Shown here: positions 55,460 through 64,000 of the stretch, one piece after another
How positions within the stretch are numbered: the stretch's first letter is position 1
How the letters are laid out: every line of letters begins with the position of its first letter
NCBI RefSeq assembly: GCF_050948215.1
Contig: NW_027488625.1
Location: forward strand, 434,001 to 498,000
Direction: 5' to 3'
Length of the DNA: 64,000 nucleotides
DNA from: Halictus rubicundus
Lineage: Eukaryota > Arthropoda > Insecta > Hymenoptera > Halictidae
Notes under the pieces: generated by a model
Told to the model about the DNA's origin: nothing
The model's input: only the letters and a program-made list of their open reading frames with translations
Databases searched by the model: none
Translations under genes and position numbers: made by a program

Positions 55460-56264
55460 TGTGGGCGTATTACAAAATACTATGAATCTTTATTCACGAC
55501 AACTGTACACGACGACAGTCAGAATCAGAATGTCCTGCTGTCCCAAAAATCCTCAGCCGTGAGAACGCCTTCGACAGTATGCCCCCTTGTTTATGACACC
55601 CCCAAGCTAAAGGACTTTCTCTTGTGGAAGGGCAACGCGCTGACAAAAACCACATGGCCTGCCTCGACCGTTTGCTTACTTCGATTTTTCTAACATTCGG
55701 CCATACTGACGATAGATCTGTCCTCAGACTTACAATACAATTCTCTTTTTTTTTTGTTTACAAAACTTTTCGTTGTGTAGACTTGGCTGAAAATAAAGGT
55801 TGTTGTCGTAACACGATACCGTCGTATCGCTTACGATCAACTATGGATACCGTCGTATCCCTTCTTTCGTTTTTGATGCACGTTGCATCCTTTGCTCATC
55901 ACCACCCTGCCTGAGACACTCTTTGTGTCCGTCCGGTTCGGTGTAGAGTCTTGCTTTATGATGCACGTTGCATCCTTTGCTCATCACCACCCTGCCTGAG
56001 ACACACCTTGTGTCCGTCTGGTTCGGTGTCGAGTCTTACTGGGGTACCGTTGTAGCCCCGCGTGATTTTTCCTCGTTTGTCTAAGATACCGTTGTATCTA
56101 TCCTTGGCATTGGGACACACCTCGTGCCTGAATGCCGTTGCATCCTTCTTTTCCTTGTATAGGTCCCGTCGGAATCGTGGTGGATAACACCCTTTGGTCG
56201 TCCTCCTCGGTCAGGTGCTTAGGCCGTTGCCCTCGCTCCTTGGATCTTGCCTGGTCGTCGGGCA
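55460..56264 (-). repeat. gypsy-3 3' LTR (minus strand)
   Basis: On the minus strand it starts TGCCCGACGACC after a purine tract and ends CGCCCACA. AATAAA (minus) is at 55489-55494, near the end. It contains an 85-bp imperfect tandem duplication (GATGCACGTTGCATCC at 55875 and 55960) and several ACCGT[CT]GTA words. The boundaries are inferred from one copy only. Confidence 0.6.
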
Positions 56265-56287
56265 AAGGTCCCTTCTCCCCCCTCTCT
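56265..56287 (-). other. gypsy-3 polypurine tract
   Basis: Minus-strand AGAGAGGGGGGAGAAGGGA lies just before the LTR start. Confidence 0.65.
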
Positions 56288-56430
56288 ACCGTCCGTGTCT
56301 AGCTTACACCTTCGGCTTGTCTTTTCCTTTCTGTGAACATAGTCAAAATGTGAGATAACGTTTAACTACTTACTTGGCGACCATCTTTAGTCCCTGTATA
56401 CATTGATAAAAGGATATATAAAAATCGCTT

Positions 56431-58202
56431 TTATTCAGCATCGTGGTCATCCCCTTGGATGGTAATCCACGGCTTCATCTTATCGGCTGCAACGACTGTT
56501 CGTAATCGTTTCACCCCTTCTCGTAAATCTTCTACGTCGTAGCGGTCATTTGGCAGCACCGCTCGAACCTTGAACGGTCCTTTATATTTCGGTAGCAACT
56601 TTCGGCTGCTCCCCGTTGCCGGTTCACTGGTTATTCGTACCAATACCAGTTCATCGACAGTATACCTGCGCGCTTCCTTTCGCGTACGGTCATACCGCTC
56701 CTTCTGCTTACGTTGATCTTCGGAAATATGTTTGCTCATATTTCCTCGCAACGCGGCCAAATCCAATCGATCTATTCCTTCTTGTACGAGACTCAGTAGT
56801 GTTCCTTCAGCTACTGTTCTCGTATCGCACCCGATCAATGCTTTCATCGGCGTCGTATTAATACTTTTGTTGTGCGTGGTGTTCATTGCACTCTGCACCT
56901 TCTTTACCTGGATGTCCCAGTCTCGTGGATCTTGACCTGCTGAGCTTGTCGCTAAAGCGTCAACGATAGTTTTATTATACCGTTCACACTGTCCGTTTGC
57001 CCTTGGTGTGGCTACCGCATTAAGTACGTGTTTAATGCCATACGTTTTGCACAGAGTAGCAAACCTTTGTGACGTGAAACTCGTTCCACGATCACTTATC
57101 ATCCTCGTCGGAACACCGAATAAATACATAAAATTTAACAACACCTTTTCAGTGTGACGAGTCTTTTGGCTTTTTACCGGCTCCGCGATCATGAATTTCG
57201 TGAACGCATCCACCACTACGAGTAAATACTTATTACCCTTCTTACTCGTCTCGAATGGTCCTACATGATCTACATGCAACGTGTGAAACGGAATTGGGAT
57301 CTTTTCTATAGTGTTTAATTTACACTGTTTCTTCCCTGACGTATGCTTGTAGTATGCGCAGCTTAGACATGCGTTTACGTACTTCATTACGAAACGTCGC
57401 ATATTCGCAAACCAATAGTTCCGCTGTATCCGTTCCAATGTCTTCTCTGTGCTTAAATGTCCAGCGTCGTCATGGCATAATCTGCATATTTGGAGCCTAG
57501 CGTTTTTCGGAACAACCCACACGGTTTTATTACCTGTTAACCGTCGGTATAGCTTATCCTTTCTTAACGCATACTCTTGAAAATAATGTTTTGTTTCGGG
57601 TGACTTTTCGTTGTTGGCGAGAATTGTTCGGATCCGTGACAATTGCTCGTCCTGCATCTGTGCCGACGTTATCCATTCCGCCTCCGTAATGTCCACGTAG
57701 GCGACCTCAAGAGCGATTGGTTGAGGATTTCGGCTGAGTGCATCCACATGTGCCATCTTCGTCCCCGGTCTGTACAGGATTTCAAAAGTGTATTCTTGCG
57801 CTTCCAACCACCATCGTCCTATGCGTGGCAATAAGTCCTTCTTTGAAAAGGTTGTCCTTAACGCGTTGCAGTCCGTTACGACTTTAAATTCTATTCCCAG
57901 TAAATATACCCGGAAATACCGCAGAGCAAAAACTACTGCCATTGTTTCCAATTCATAGGAATGATAGCACCTTTGGTCCGCTGTTGTTTGCTTACTGAAA
58001 TAAGCAACCGCTGTCAACTTTCCGTCTTCTTGTTTTTGCAACAATATTGCTCCGACACCCAGAGAACTCGCATCAGTATGAAGTTCGGTAGGTCGAGCTG
58101 GATCGAAGATACATAACACCGGTCGTGCTGTTAATTTCTTTTGCACCCGTCGGAAGGCGTTTTCCTGCGGCTCCTTCCATTGCCATGGTACACTCTTGCG
58201 TG
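56431..58202 (-). pseudogene. gypsy-3 Pol 3' part: RNase H and integrase, split from RT by an insertion
   Basis: From the insertion point the frame has VPWQWKEPQENAFRR, RNase H TELHTDASSLGVGAILLQ, the HHCC finger (AGHLS, NACLSCAYYK), LHVDHVGPF, ISDRGTSFTS, PRANGQCERYNK and the integrase tail LLPKYKGPFKVRAVLPNDRY, ending at 56431. It has no stop or frameshift. Removing 58203-63770 and one CGTG joins it in frame to the RT at 63771-64000. It resembles gypsy-1 in the RNase H and integrase tail. As it stands, Pol is interrupted. Confidence 0.88.
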
Positions 58203-58743
58203 TTTAGGTGACGTGGGGTAAATGAAATGATATGTGACGCGATGGTTTCACGGGTAACAAAAAATATAGTTTATTCACGAGAACTGGTTAACAATTAACA
58301 AATAATAAAGACTATAAAACACAACGAGAAAACTTGAGTCCATGAGAAAAATGCGAAGACCAAAATATACGGAAACTCTACGTCGCGTATAACAAAACCG
58401 TCGCGGGTGACTCAGACTAAAACTCTCTGGAGCTATCGTTCTCCGCGAGAGTCCAAAGCTTTCTGCCTTTCTCGTTTCTGAGGCGCGTTAAATAATGTCC
58501 CCGAAAAACCGTTAAAATTGGGAGAGGTTCTCCACCCCCACAAGGGCATGGAGAAAGTTTCCTCCCCCACACATTGCATCCGGGGACTTCACTCTTAAGG
58601 GTACTGTAACGGTCGAGCCGAGGTTCTGGCAATCGTCACTTAAATGACCAAGCCCTCAACCCGACCTCCCATGGTACGCACTTGAGAAGGATGGAATTTC
58701 CGCGTCCGAAAATTCCACGTTCCCACGCACCATGGTCGCCACA
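58203..58743 (-). repeat. gypsy-4 3' LTR
   Basis: On the minus strand it starts TGTGGCGACCATGG and ends CACCTAAA rather than CA. It differs from 63230-63770 near 58218, 58618 and 58721. Confidence 0.92.
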
Positions 58744-58757
58744 GTACCCCCTTACCA
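58744..58757 (-). other. gypsy-4 polypurine tract
   Basis: Minus-strand GGTAAGGGGGTAC adjoins the TGTGGCG start of the 3' LTR. 58758-59230 is untranslated and AT-rich, with an A13 run followed by TA repeats. Confidence 0.6.
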
Positions 58758-59230
58758 GTGAAAACGCCAGTTAGAACGAAAGAGAGAAAAAAACTAACTA
58801 GCTGACTGGTAATATTTACAAAGTAAGAGCGTTTTGCTATACACTAGCTTGCGCGTAGTCGCAAGTGCAAATCCGGCTCATTTACTTAAGGTACGCGCCT
58901 TAAATCTACGAAAGAAAAAAAAAAAAAATATATATATACGGCAAGAAAGAAAAATTAATACGACTATACGCGTAAAAAGAAAAAAATTGGATACGTATAA
59001 AACACTAATGCTAACTGTACAATTTACCCCGGTAAGGATAAAAACAAAAATACATCTAGGACCTAAAATTACTATATACAAGATCTTGAAAAAATTAATA
59101 CTACCTAGTACTACTATATACACAGTCTTAACGACTATACATATCCATTTATTGCCGAAAAAAAATAATAAAGAAAAGTAATACATATACGCACTCATAC
59201 AAATATATACACGTGTTGCTCAAACACCGT

Positions 59231-60391
59231 CTAACGTAGGCCAGCCTGAAAACGATCAGGGAATCGAACTCTTCTACCTGACCGTCGTAAAACAGGTCTG
59301 TCCTCCGTACGGTGTGTTGCGGTCGTGTCGGTCGTACTGTGTGTTACTGTTGTATCGTCTGTCCATGTGCAAACGATAGTTTGCGGAGGGTTTTCGTCAA
59401 TGTCATCGTTCAAAATGAAAGCCGGTTTCAACCTGTCTATTGAGACCCTGACTTCCTTGCCCTTGATGTCGATGACGAACGTTTTGTCTCCGCGTTTAAC
59501 GACACGAAATGGCCCATCGTACGGCGGCTGTAACGGACTTTTAACCGCGTCGTGCCGCAAAAATATATAAGGGGACGTAGACAGTTCTTTAAAAACAAAC
59601 GTCTTACGTGTACCGTGGCGCGTGGCTGGCGATGGCTTTAACTTCCGGAAACGTTGCCGAAGCTGACTCACAAAATCCGATTGTGAATCTTCCCGACCCG
59701 TGACAAAGAATTCTCCCGGAAGACGGATGCCCGAACCGTAAACCATTTCCGCGGAAGACGTTTTTAAGTCCTCTTTATGGGCTGTGCGAATACCGAGTAG
59801 GACAATTGGTAATATATCAACCCAATTATCCGTCTCGTGGCATTTAATCGCTGATTTCATTTGTCGGTGCAATCTCTCGACCATCCCATTAGCTTGAGGA
59901 TGATAGGAGGTCGTACGGAGATGAGATGCACCGATCATACGCGATAGCTCATAAAATAACCGTGATTCGAACTGGCGTCCTTGATCAGTGGTTATTCTCA
60001 AAGGAACGCCAAAACGACTAATCCACGTGTTTATGAGTGCTCTCGCGACTGTTTCCGCGTCGATCTCCGCGATAGGTATGGCTTCCGGCCAGCGCGAGAA
60101 CCGATCGATACACGTAAGACAATATCTAAATCCCTGAGACATCGGTATTGGTCCTACAATATCAATATGGATATGTTCGAATCTGCCGGAAGGATTGTCA
60201 AAGTTGCCGACGGGGGCTGCGACATGTCGAGTGACTTTTGATCGCTGGCATGAAATGCAATGCCGTGCCCAGTCTCGGCAATCTTTATTTATTGAAGGCC
60301 ATACAAAACGTTCTGTTATTAATTTCTGTGTTGCCCGAACCCCAGGATGAGAGAGTCCGTGCAACGAATTAAAAACTGCTCGTCGTAACAA
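59231..60391 (-). CDS. gypsy-4 integrase
   Basis: Contains the HHCC finger (LHGLSHPGVRATQKLI ... ARHCISCQRSK), the catalytic triad in HIHIDIVGPI, ITTDQGRQFES and NGMVERLHRQMK, and a C-terminal PPYDGPFRVVKRGDK segment. A frame opening at TTG 60391 is only the start of the open stretch; the true protein would be continuous with RNase H. The frame is +1 from the upstream one, the break lying near 60388-60392 (TTTGTTACGACG). Integration function otherwise seems preserved. Confidence 0.88.
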   Translation of the reverse strand: MLRRAVFNSLHGLSHPGVRATQKLITERFVWPSINKDCRDWARHCISCQRSKVTRHVAAPVGNFDNPSGRFEHIHIDIVGPIPMSQGFRYCLTCIDRFSRWPEAIPIAEIDAETVARALINTWISRFGVPLRITTDQGRQFESRLFYELSRMIGASHLRTTSYHPQANGMVERLHRQMKSAIKCHETDNWVDILPIVLLGIRTAHKEDLKTSSAEMVYGSGIRLPGEFFVTGREDSQSDFVSQLRQRFRKLKPSPATRHGTRKTFVFKELSTSPYIFLRHDAVKSPLQPPYDGPFRVVKRGDKTFVIDIKGKEVRVSIDRLKPAFILNDDIDENPPQTIVCTWTDDTTVTHSTTDTTATHRTEDRPVLRRSGRRVRFPDRFQAGLR

Positions 60392-62444
60392 AGGGTCTCA
60401 CAGTTTCGTCAGTCGAGTCACAGTACAAACTAACATTGAAACCGGGGAAAAACGTCTTCTTTAAACAAAGAGCAGAAGAGTTCGATTCCAAGATCCCTCT
60501 CAGTTCTGGGTCGTTTTCTTGTGCTTGTGCCAGTGTGGTATGATCGGGAGCTACGGCTATTACTTCGACACGCGATAATGCATCGGCCACAATGTTATCC
60601 GACCCCTTAACATGCCTAATGTCAGTCGTAAATTGGCTAATATAGTCCAAGTGACGAAACTGACGAGGCGAACATTTATCCAGCTTTTGCTTGAAAGCAA
60701 AAGTTAAGGGTTTATGGTCGGTAAAAACTATAAAATGCCGACCTTCTACCTGGTGCCGAAAACGTTTTATGGCCATATAAATTGCCAGTAGCTCGCGATC
60801 GTACGCACTGTATTTGCACTGCGCGGCAGAAAGGGCTTTTGTGAAAAATGCCAACGGTTGCCAGTTCTCGCCTATGAGCTGTTGCAAAGCTGCTCCGATA
60901 GCATAATCGGACGCATCAACCACAACGCTTATCGGTGCGTTGGGTGCTGGATGTGCAAGCATCGTAGCGTTCGCTAAACTGGCCTTGACTTTCACAAAAG
61001 CCGTTTCTGCCTCTTTTGTCCATGGCACGGGTGAATTTCCCTTCTTCGACCCTTTTAATAATTCGTGCAGTGGTTTCATAAGACTAGCCGCGCCAGAAAT
61101 AAAGCGGCGGTAAAAATTTACCATCCCGAGAAACCTGCGTGGAACTTTAATAGTGTCGGGTCTGGGAAATTCCCCGATTGCTTCGACCCGCTCAGGTAAA
61201 GGTTTTACCCCATCCCTGGTCACGCTGTACCCAAGGAACTCGATTTCGCTTACGCCGAAAACGCATTTCGCCGGATTGATAACGACCCCGTGTTGGTTTA
61301 AACGTTCGAATAAAATACGTAAGTGTTCCCGGTGTTCCGATTCGTTTTCGGACGCGATAAAGAAATCGTCTATATACGCGTACACGAAATCTAACCCCCG
61401 GGTAACTTGATCGACAAAACGCTGGCACGTCTGCGCAGCGTTTCTCAAACCAAACGGCGTAAACAAAAATTCGTATAAACCAAACGGTGTCGCTATCGCC
61501 GTCTTTTCAATGTCCGCGGGCGCGACGGGAATCTGGTTATACGCGCGAACCAGATCCATTTTTGAAAATACCCGTTTCCCGTACAAGGATTGTGCGAAAT
61601 CCTCGATATGAGGTGGCGTGTACCTGTCTGGAACAGTGCGAGCGTTGAGCGAACGGTAGTCCCCGCATGGTCGGGTTTTGCCGTCCTTCTTAGGCACAAG
61701 GTGTAGCGGTGAGGCCCATGCGCTCTTGGAGGGACGAATTATTCCCTGCTGTAGCATCAGGTCGATCTCCGCCTTGGCCACCTTCAGCCGATCCGGAGCG
61801 AGCCGCCGTGGCTTGCAGAATACAGGTGGTCCAGGTGTCGTCTCGATGTGATGTACCACACTGTGCTTGACCGCCTCCCGACGAAATACCGTCGGTCGAG
61901 TCAAGTCCGGGAACTCCGCTAAGAGTCGATGGTACACCGTGTCGCTAATTATTGTTTTTACCGTCGGGAGGCCTTTACTCGCCGCACAACCACTCGCGTA
62001 CAACTTCGTCGTCGCGTCGACTAAACGCTTGTTGCGCGCATCCACGAGTAAGTTGTAATGCGCTAGCAGGTCCATCCCGATTATTGGTCCGTCCACATCG
62101 GCCACAATAAAACGCCACACAAAACTGCGTCGTAACGATAGATCCAAATGCACGGTCGTTGTGCCATACGTGGCGATTCGCGTACCGTTTGCCGCGAAAA
62201 GTTCGGTATCGTCCTTCGGCAACCGGCCGTCGATACGCGATCGCGGGAACACGCACACATCCGCACCCGTGTCCACCAGAAACTTCGCTTTGGATCTATT
62301 GTCTGTTACGAAAATGCGGCCAGGATAGGGACCGTCGAGAACTGCCGCGTTTACGATCGACGGTTTGCCTCGTTTCCCGTCTTCCACATGCACTGGCCTT
62401 TGCATTTCGTGGCCTTTTCGCCCCACACACGATGGTACCAGCAC
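60369..62444 (-). CDS. gypsy-4 Pol: protease, reverse transcriptase, RNase H
   Basis: The frame overlaps gag and is probably entered by -1 shift at 62378-62372. It shows protease KFLVDTGADVCVF (about residue 58), RT with KMDLVRAYNQIPVAP, YEFLFTPFGLRNA and VYAYIDDFFIAS (about 358), then RNase H VVVDASDYAIGAAL and the tether IVADALSRVEV. It ends SFVTTSSF-like at 60369 because of the shift before integrase. The QTCQRFVDQVTRGLD region is normal. Confidence 0.9.
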   Translation of the reverse strand: MLVPSCVGRKGHEMQRPVHVEDGKRGKPSIVNAAVLDGPYPGRIFVTDNRSKAKFLVDTGADVCVFPRSRIDGRLPKDDTELFAANGTRIATYGTTTVHLDLSLRRSFVWRFIVADVDGPIIGMDLLAHYNLLVDARNKRLVDATTKLYASGCAASKGLPTVKTIISDTVYHRLLAEFPDLTRPTVFRREAVKHSVVHHIETTPGPPVFCKPRRLAPDRLKVAKAEIDLMLQQGIIRPSKSAWASPLHLVPKKDGKTRPCGDYRSLNARTVPDRYTPPHIEDFAQSLYGKRVFSKMDLVRAYNQIPVAPADIEKTAIATPFGLYEFLFTPFGLRNAAQTCQRFVDQVTRGLDFVYAYIDDFFIASENESEHREHLRILFERLNQHGVVINPAKCVFGVSEIEFLGYSVTRDGVKPLPERVEAIGEFPRPDTIKVPRRFLGMVNFYRRFISGAASLMKPLHELLKGSKKGNSPVPWTKEAETAFVKVKASLANATMLAHPAPNAPISVVVDASDYAIGAALQQLIGENWQPLAFFTKALSAAQCKYSAYDRELLAIYMAIKRFRHQVEGRHFIVFTDHKPLTFAFKQKLDKCSPRQFRHLDYISQFTTDIRHVKGSDNIVADALSRVEVIAVAPDHTTLAQAQENDPELRGILESNSSALCLKKTFFPGFNVSLYCDSTDETVRPFVTTSSF

Positions 62445-63160
62445 AAACCATCATCGCTCTCGCGGTTTGAACTGCGGGATGACGCTCGCGAACTAGGCCG
62501 TGATTTACGCCGGTGTCCGCGGGACTCGCGTAAAACTGCGTTTAGTTGCAGCCTTATTTGCCGGATCTCCTCGCGAAGAGAATCGGTCTCCGACGAACCG
62601 CTTGCCTGGCTGCGGCCTATTTCCGCTATCCCCGTTCTGTTCCCGGGGATGTCGTGGATCCGATCGGCGATCTCTGCCAGCTTGATCCCTTCCTTGATTG
62701 ACGTGGCGGCCAGGATCTGCTGCGTCTTTATCGGGAGACGGTTCCGCCAAATCTCGTTCAGGAATTCTTCGTTCACCACGGGTCCGGCGAGCCGTCGCAA
62801 GTGACGCAAAAATTGCGTTGGCGTACGGTCGCCAATTTCCTCCGTTTCTAGGAGTTTGCGGATCCGCGTGGTGTCCGAATCCGTGAGACGCCTCACCAAT
62901 TCCGCCTTTAGAGTTTCGTACCGATCCACCGGGGGCGGGTTGAGGATAATTTCTTCCACCTCCTCGATGCTGTGGGTGTCTAGTCGAGCGACAACCAGAT
63001 CGTATTTCTCCTGGTCACTTATGATTCTACCGACAGCGAATTGAGATTCCACATGTCTGAACCATAACGCTGGTTTCTGTGGCCAAAATGGTGGTACCTT
63101 CAAGGTGGTCGTGGCGATGTTGGCTCCACTAGCGTCCGTATTGTTGCTTTTTTCAGCCAT
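62351..63160 (-). CDS. gypsy-4 Gag, CsRn1-type
   Basis: I chose the ATG at 63160 (MAEKSNNTDASGAN) over the earlier in-frame ATG at 63181. The capsid region has VPPFWPQKPALWFRHVESQF and LRRLAGPVVNEEFL, then an Arg/Ser-rich segment SRPSSRASSRSSNRES. The C-terminus has CWYHRVWGEKATKCKGQC, spaced CX2HX9CX3C in place of the common CX2CX4HX4C knuckle. That CHCC pattern is typical of CsRn1-group Gag. The frame is intact. Confidence 0.88.
   Translation of the reverse strand: MAEKSNNTDASGANIATTTLKVPPFWPQKPALWFRHVESQFAVGRIISDQEKYDLVVARLDTHSIEEVEEIILNPPPVDRYETLKAELVRRLTDSDTTRIRKLLETEEIGDRTPTQFLRHLRRLAGPVVNEEFLNEIWRNRLPIKTQQILAATSIKEGIKLAEIADRIHDIPGNRTGIAEIGRSQASGSSETDSLREEIRQIRLQLNAVLRESRGHRRKSRPSSRASSRSSNRESDDGLCWYHRVWGEKATKCKGQCMWKTGNEANRRS
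62372..62378 (-). promoter_or_regulatory. -1 ribosomal frameshift site G GGA AAC
   Basis: On the minus strand the gag frame reads ACG GGA AAC GAG, so GGGAAAC is in the X XXY YYZ register. It sits in the 62351-62444 gag/pol overlap, 7 codons before the gag stop. The pol frame is -1 to gag. Confidence 0.75.
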
Positions 63161-63209
63161 TGTGAGAACGTACACAAACACTTATACCCCGTCGCCTATT
63201 TTACCAACG

Positions 63210-63227
63210 ATCACGTCGGGGTCACCA
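63210..63227 (-). other. gypsy-4 primer binding site (tRNA-Trp)
   Basis: Minus-strand TGGTGACCCCGACGTGAT is an 18-nt complement of the tRNA-Trp 3' end (ATCACGTCGGGGTCACCA). It begins 2 nt after the 5' LTR. Confidence 0.85.
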
Positions 63228-63229
63228 GT

Positions 63230-63770
63230 TTTAGGTGACGTGGGGTAAATGGAATGATATGTGACGCGATGGTTTCACGGGTAACAAAAAATATAGTTTA
63301 TTCACGAGAACTGGTTAACAATTAACAAATAATAAAGACTATAAAACACAACGAGAAAACTTGAGTCCATGAGAAAAATGCGAAGACCAAAATATACGGA
63401 AACTCTACGTCGCGTATAACAAAACCGTCGCGGGTGACTCAGACTAAAACTCTCTGGAGCTATCGTTCTCCGCGAGAGTCCAAAGCTTTCTGCCTTTCTC
63501 GTTTCTGAGGCGCGTTAAATAATGTCCCCGAAAAACCGTTAAAATTGGGAGAGGTTCTCCACCCCCACAAGGGCATGGAGAAAGTTTCCTCCCCCACACA
63601 TTGCATCCGGGGACTTCACTCTTAAGGGTACTGTAACGGTCGAGCCAAGGTTCTGGCAATCGTCACTTAAATGACCAAGCCCTCAACCCGACCTCCCATG
63701 GTACGCACTTGAGAAGGATGGAATTTCCGCGTCCGAAAATTCCACGTTGCCACGCACCATGGTCGCCACA
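63230..63770 (-). repeat. gypsy-4 5' LTR
   Basis: 541 bp, aligned end to end with 58203-58743. TGTGGCGACC begins it on the minus strand, next to the CGTG target copy. Confidence 0.92.
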
Positions 63771-64000
63771 CGTGTGTGACGCGTTAAAGGTTCCACAAGC
63801 GTTGCAAAGTTCTTGATAAATTTCCTGAAATAACTTGCTAATCCCAGGAATTGACGTACCTGTTTTACCGTTTCAGGCGGTGGCATATTTTTTACGGCGT
63901 CTATTTTTCGTTGACCCGGCCTCACCCCCTGTTCGCTTATTTCACGACCCAGGTACTCAATCGTCTCTTTGAAGAAAGAACATTTCTCCAACTTAAGGGT
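63771..64000 (-). pseudogene. gypsy-3 reverse transcriptase C-terminal part (runs off window)
   Basis: The minus-strand frame has LEKCSFFKETIEYLGREIS, GVRPGQRKIDAVKNMP and VRQFLGLASYFRKFIKNF, the thumb/connection region that follows the YxDD site in Ty3/gypsy RT. It stops at the CGTG insertion site of gypsy-4. The rest of gypsy-3 lies beyond the right edge. Confidence 0.88.

Larger units (their letters stand above)
58203..63770 (-). mobile_element. nearly intact CsRn1-like Ty3/gypsy element (gypsy-4), nested in gypsy-3
   Basis: The 5568-bp element has two 541-bp LTRs with three differences by eye and a 4-bp target duplication CGTG (58199-58202 and 63771-63774). The tRNA-Trp primer site, the CHCC-type Gag motif and gag/pol order point to the CsRn1/Kabuki branch. 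Gag and pol are joined by a slippery site; one frameshift lies between RNase H and integrase. Insertion is recent. Confidence 0.92.

Overview
The window looks like transposon-rich intergenic DNA from an insect, most likely an ant or another hymenopteran. The reasons are the AT-rich background, insect-type copia and Ty3/gypsy families, hAT, Tc1, piggyBac and MITE-like elements, a U6 snRNA copy with insect-like sequence, and a spliced gene of a DUF4806 type that I associate with ants. No bacterial operons, CRISPR arrays or rRNA were seen. Host coding content is small: one multi-exon gene at about 21.0-22.2 kb and one candidate transmembrane exon at 45.26-45.36 kb.

Layout. 0-5.1 kb: a long imperfect hairpin split by a complete copia element (187-4807, TSD CTAAT, LTRs differing at one site, one frameshift in integrase). 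5.3-10.3 kb: a complete Ty3/gypsy element with one large gag-pol frame and one A-tract frameshift near the end. 10.3-20.3 kb: a patchwork of MITEs with TTAA or long inverted ends, dispersed repeats and a decayed Tc1 transposase. 21-22.2 kb: the DUF4806-like gene with four coding exons and canonical splice sites. 22.2-29.6 kb: mostly unassigned AT-rich DNA, microsatellites and a tRNA-like sequence. 29.65-32.34 kb: a structurally complete hAT transposon (8-bp TSD, TIRs, open 648-codon transposase). 32.3-45 kb: MITEs, a deleted piggyBac-like copy with terminal TTAA sites, a LINE reverse-transcriptase remnant beside GC-rich hairpins, and two copies of a long-hairpin element.

46-48.3 kb holds the most unusual object. 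A U6 snRNA copy is cut in two by a 2.2-kb element with matching ends (GTAACCGT/ACGGTTAC) and a 6-bp target duplication AAGGAT. This matches what is known of Dada transposons, which target small RNA genes. Inside it is an array of about 141-bp tandem repeats. The U6 copy ends in a 32-nt sequence that also lies beside the LINE remnant.

48.7-52 kb: microsatellite, LTR-like DNA, a hAT scrap and a Tc1 element with IR/DR ends whose transposase has two frameshifts and a catalytic Asp-to-Gly change. 52-64 kb: three more Ty3/gypsy elements. One is a truncated plus-strand copy whose gag and pol are joined by a T TTA AAC slippery site. One is a minus-strand copy split by a third. The third (58203-63770) is a nearly intact minus-strand CsRn1-like element with a tRNA-Trp primer site, a CX2HX9CX3C Gag motif and a G GGA AAC slippery site. 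Nearly everything here acts for the elements themselves (Gag, protease, RT, RNase H, integrase, transposase) rather than in a host pathway.
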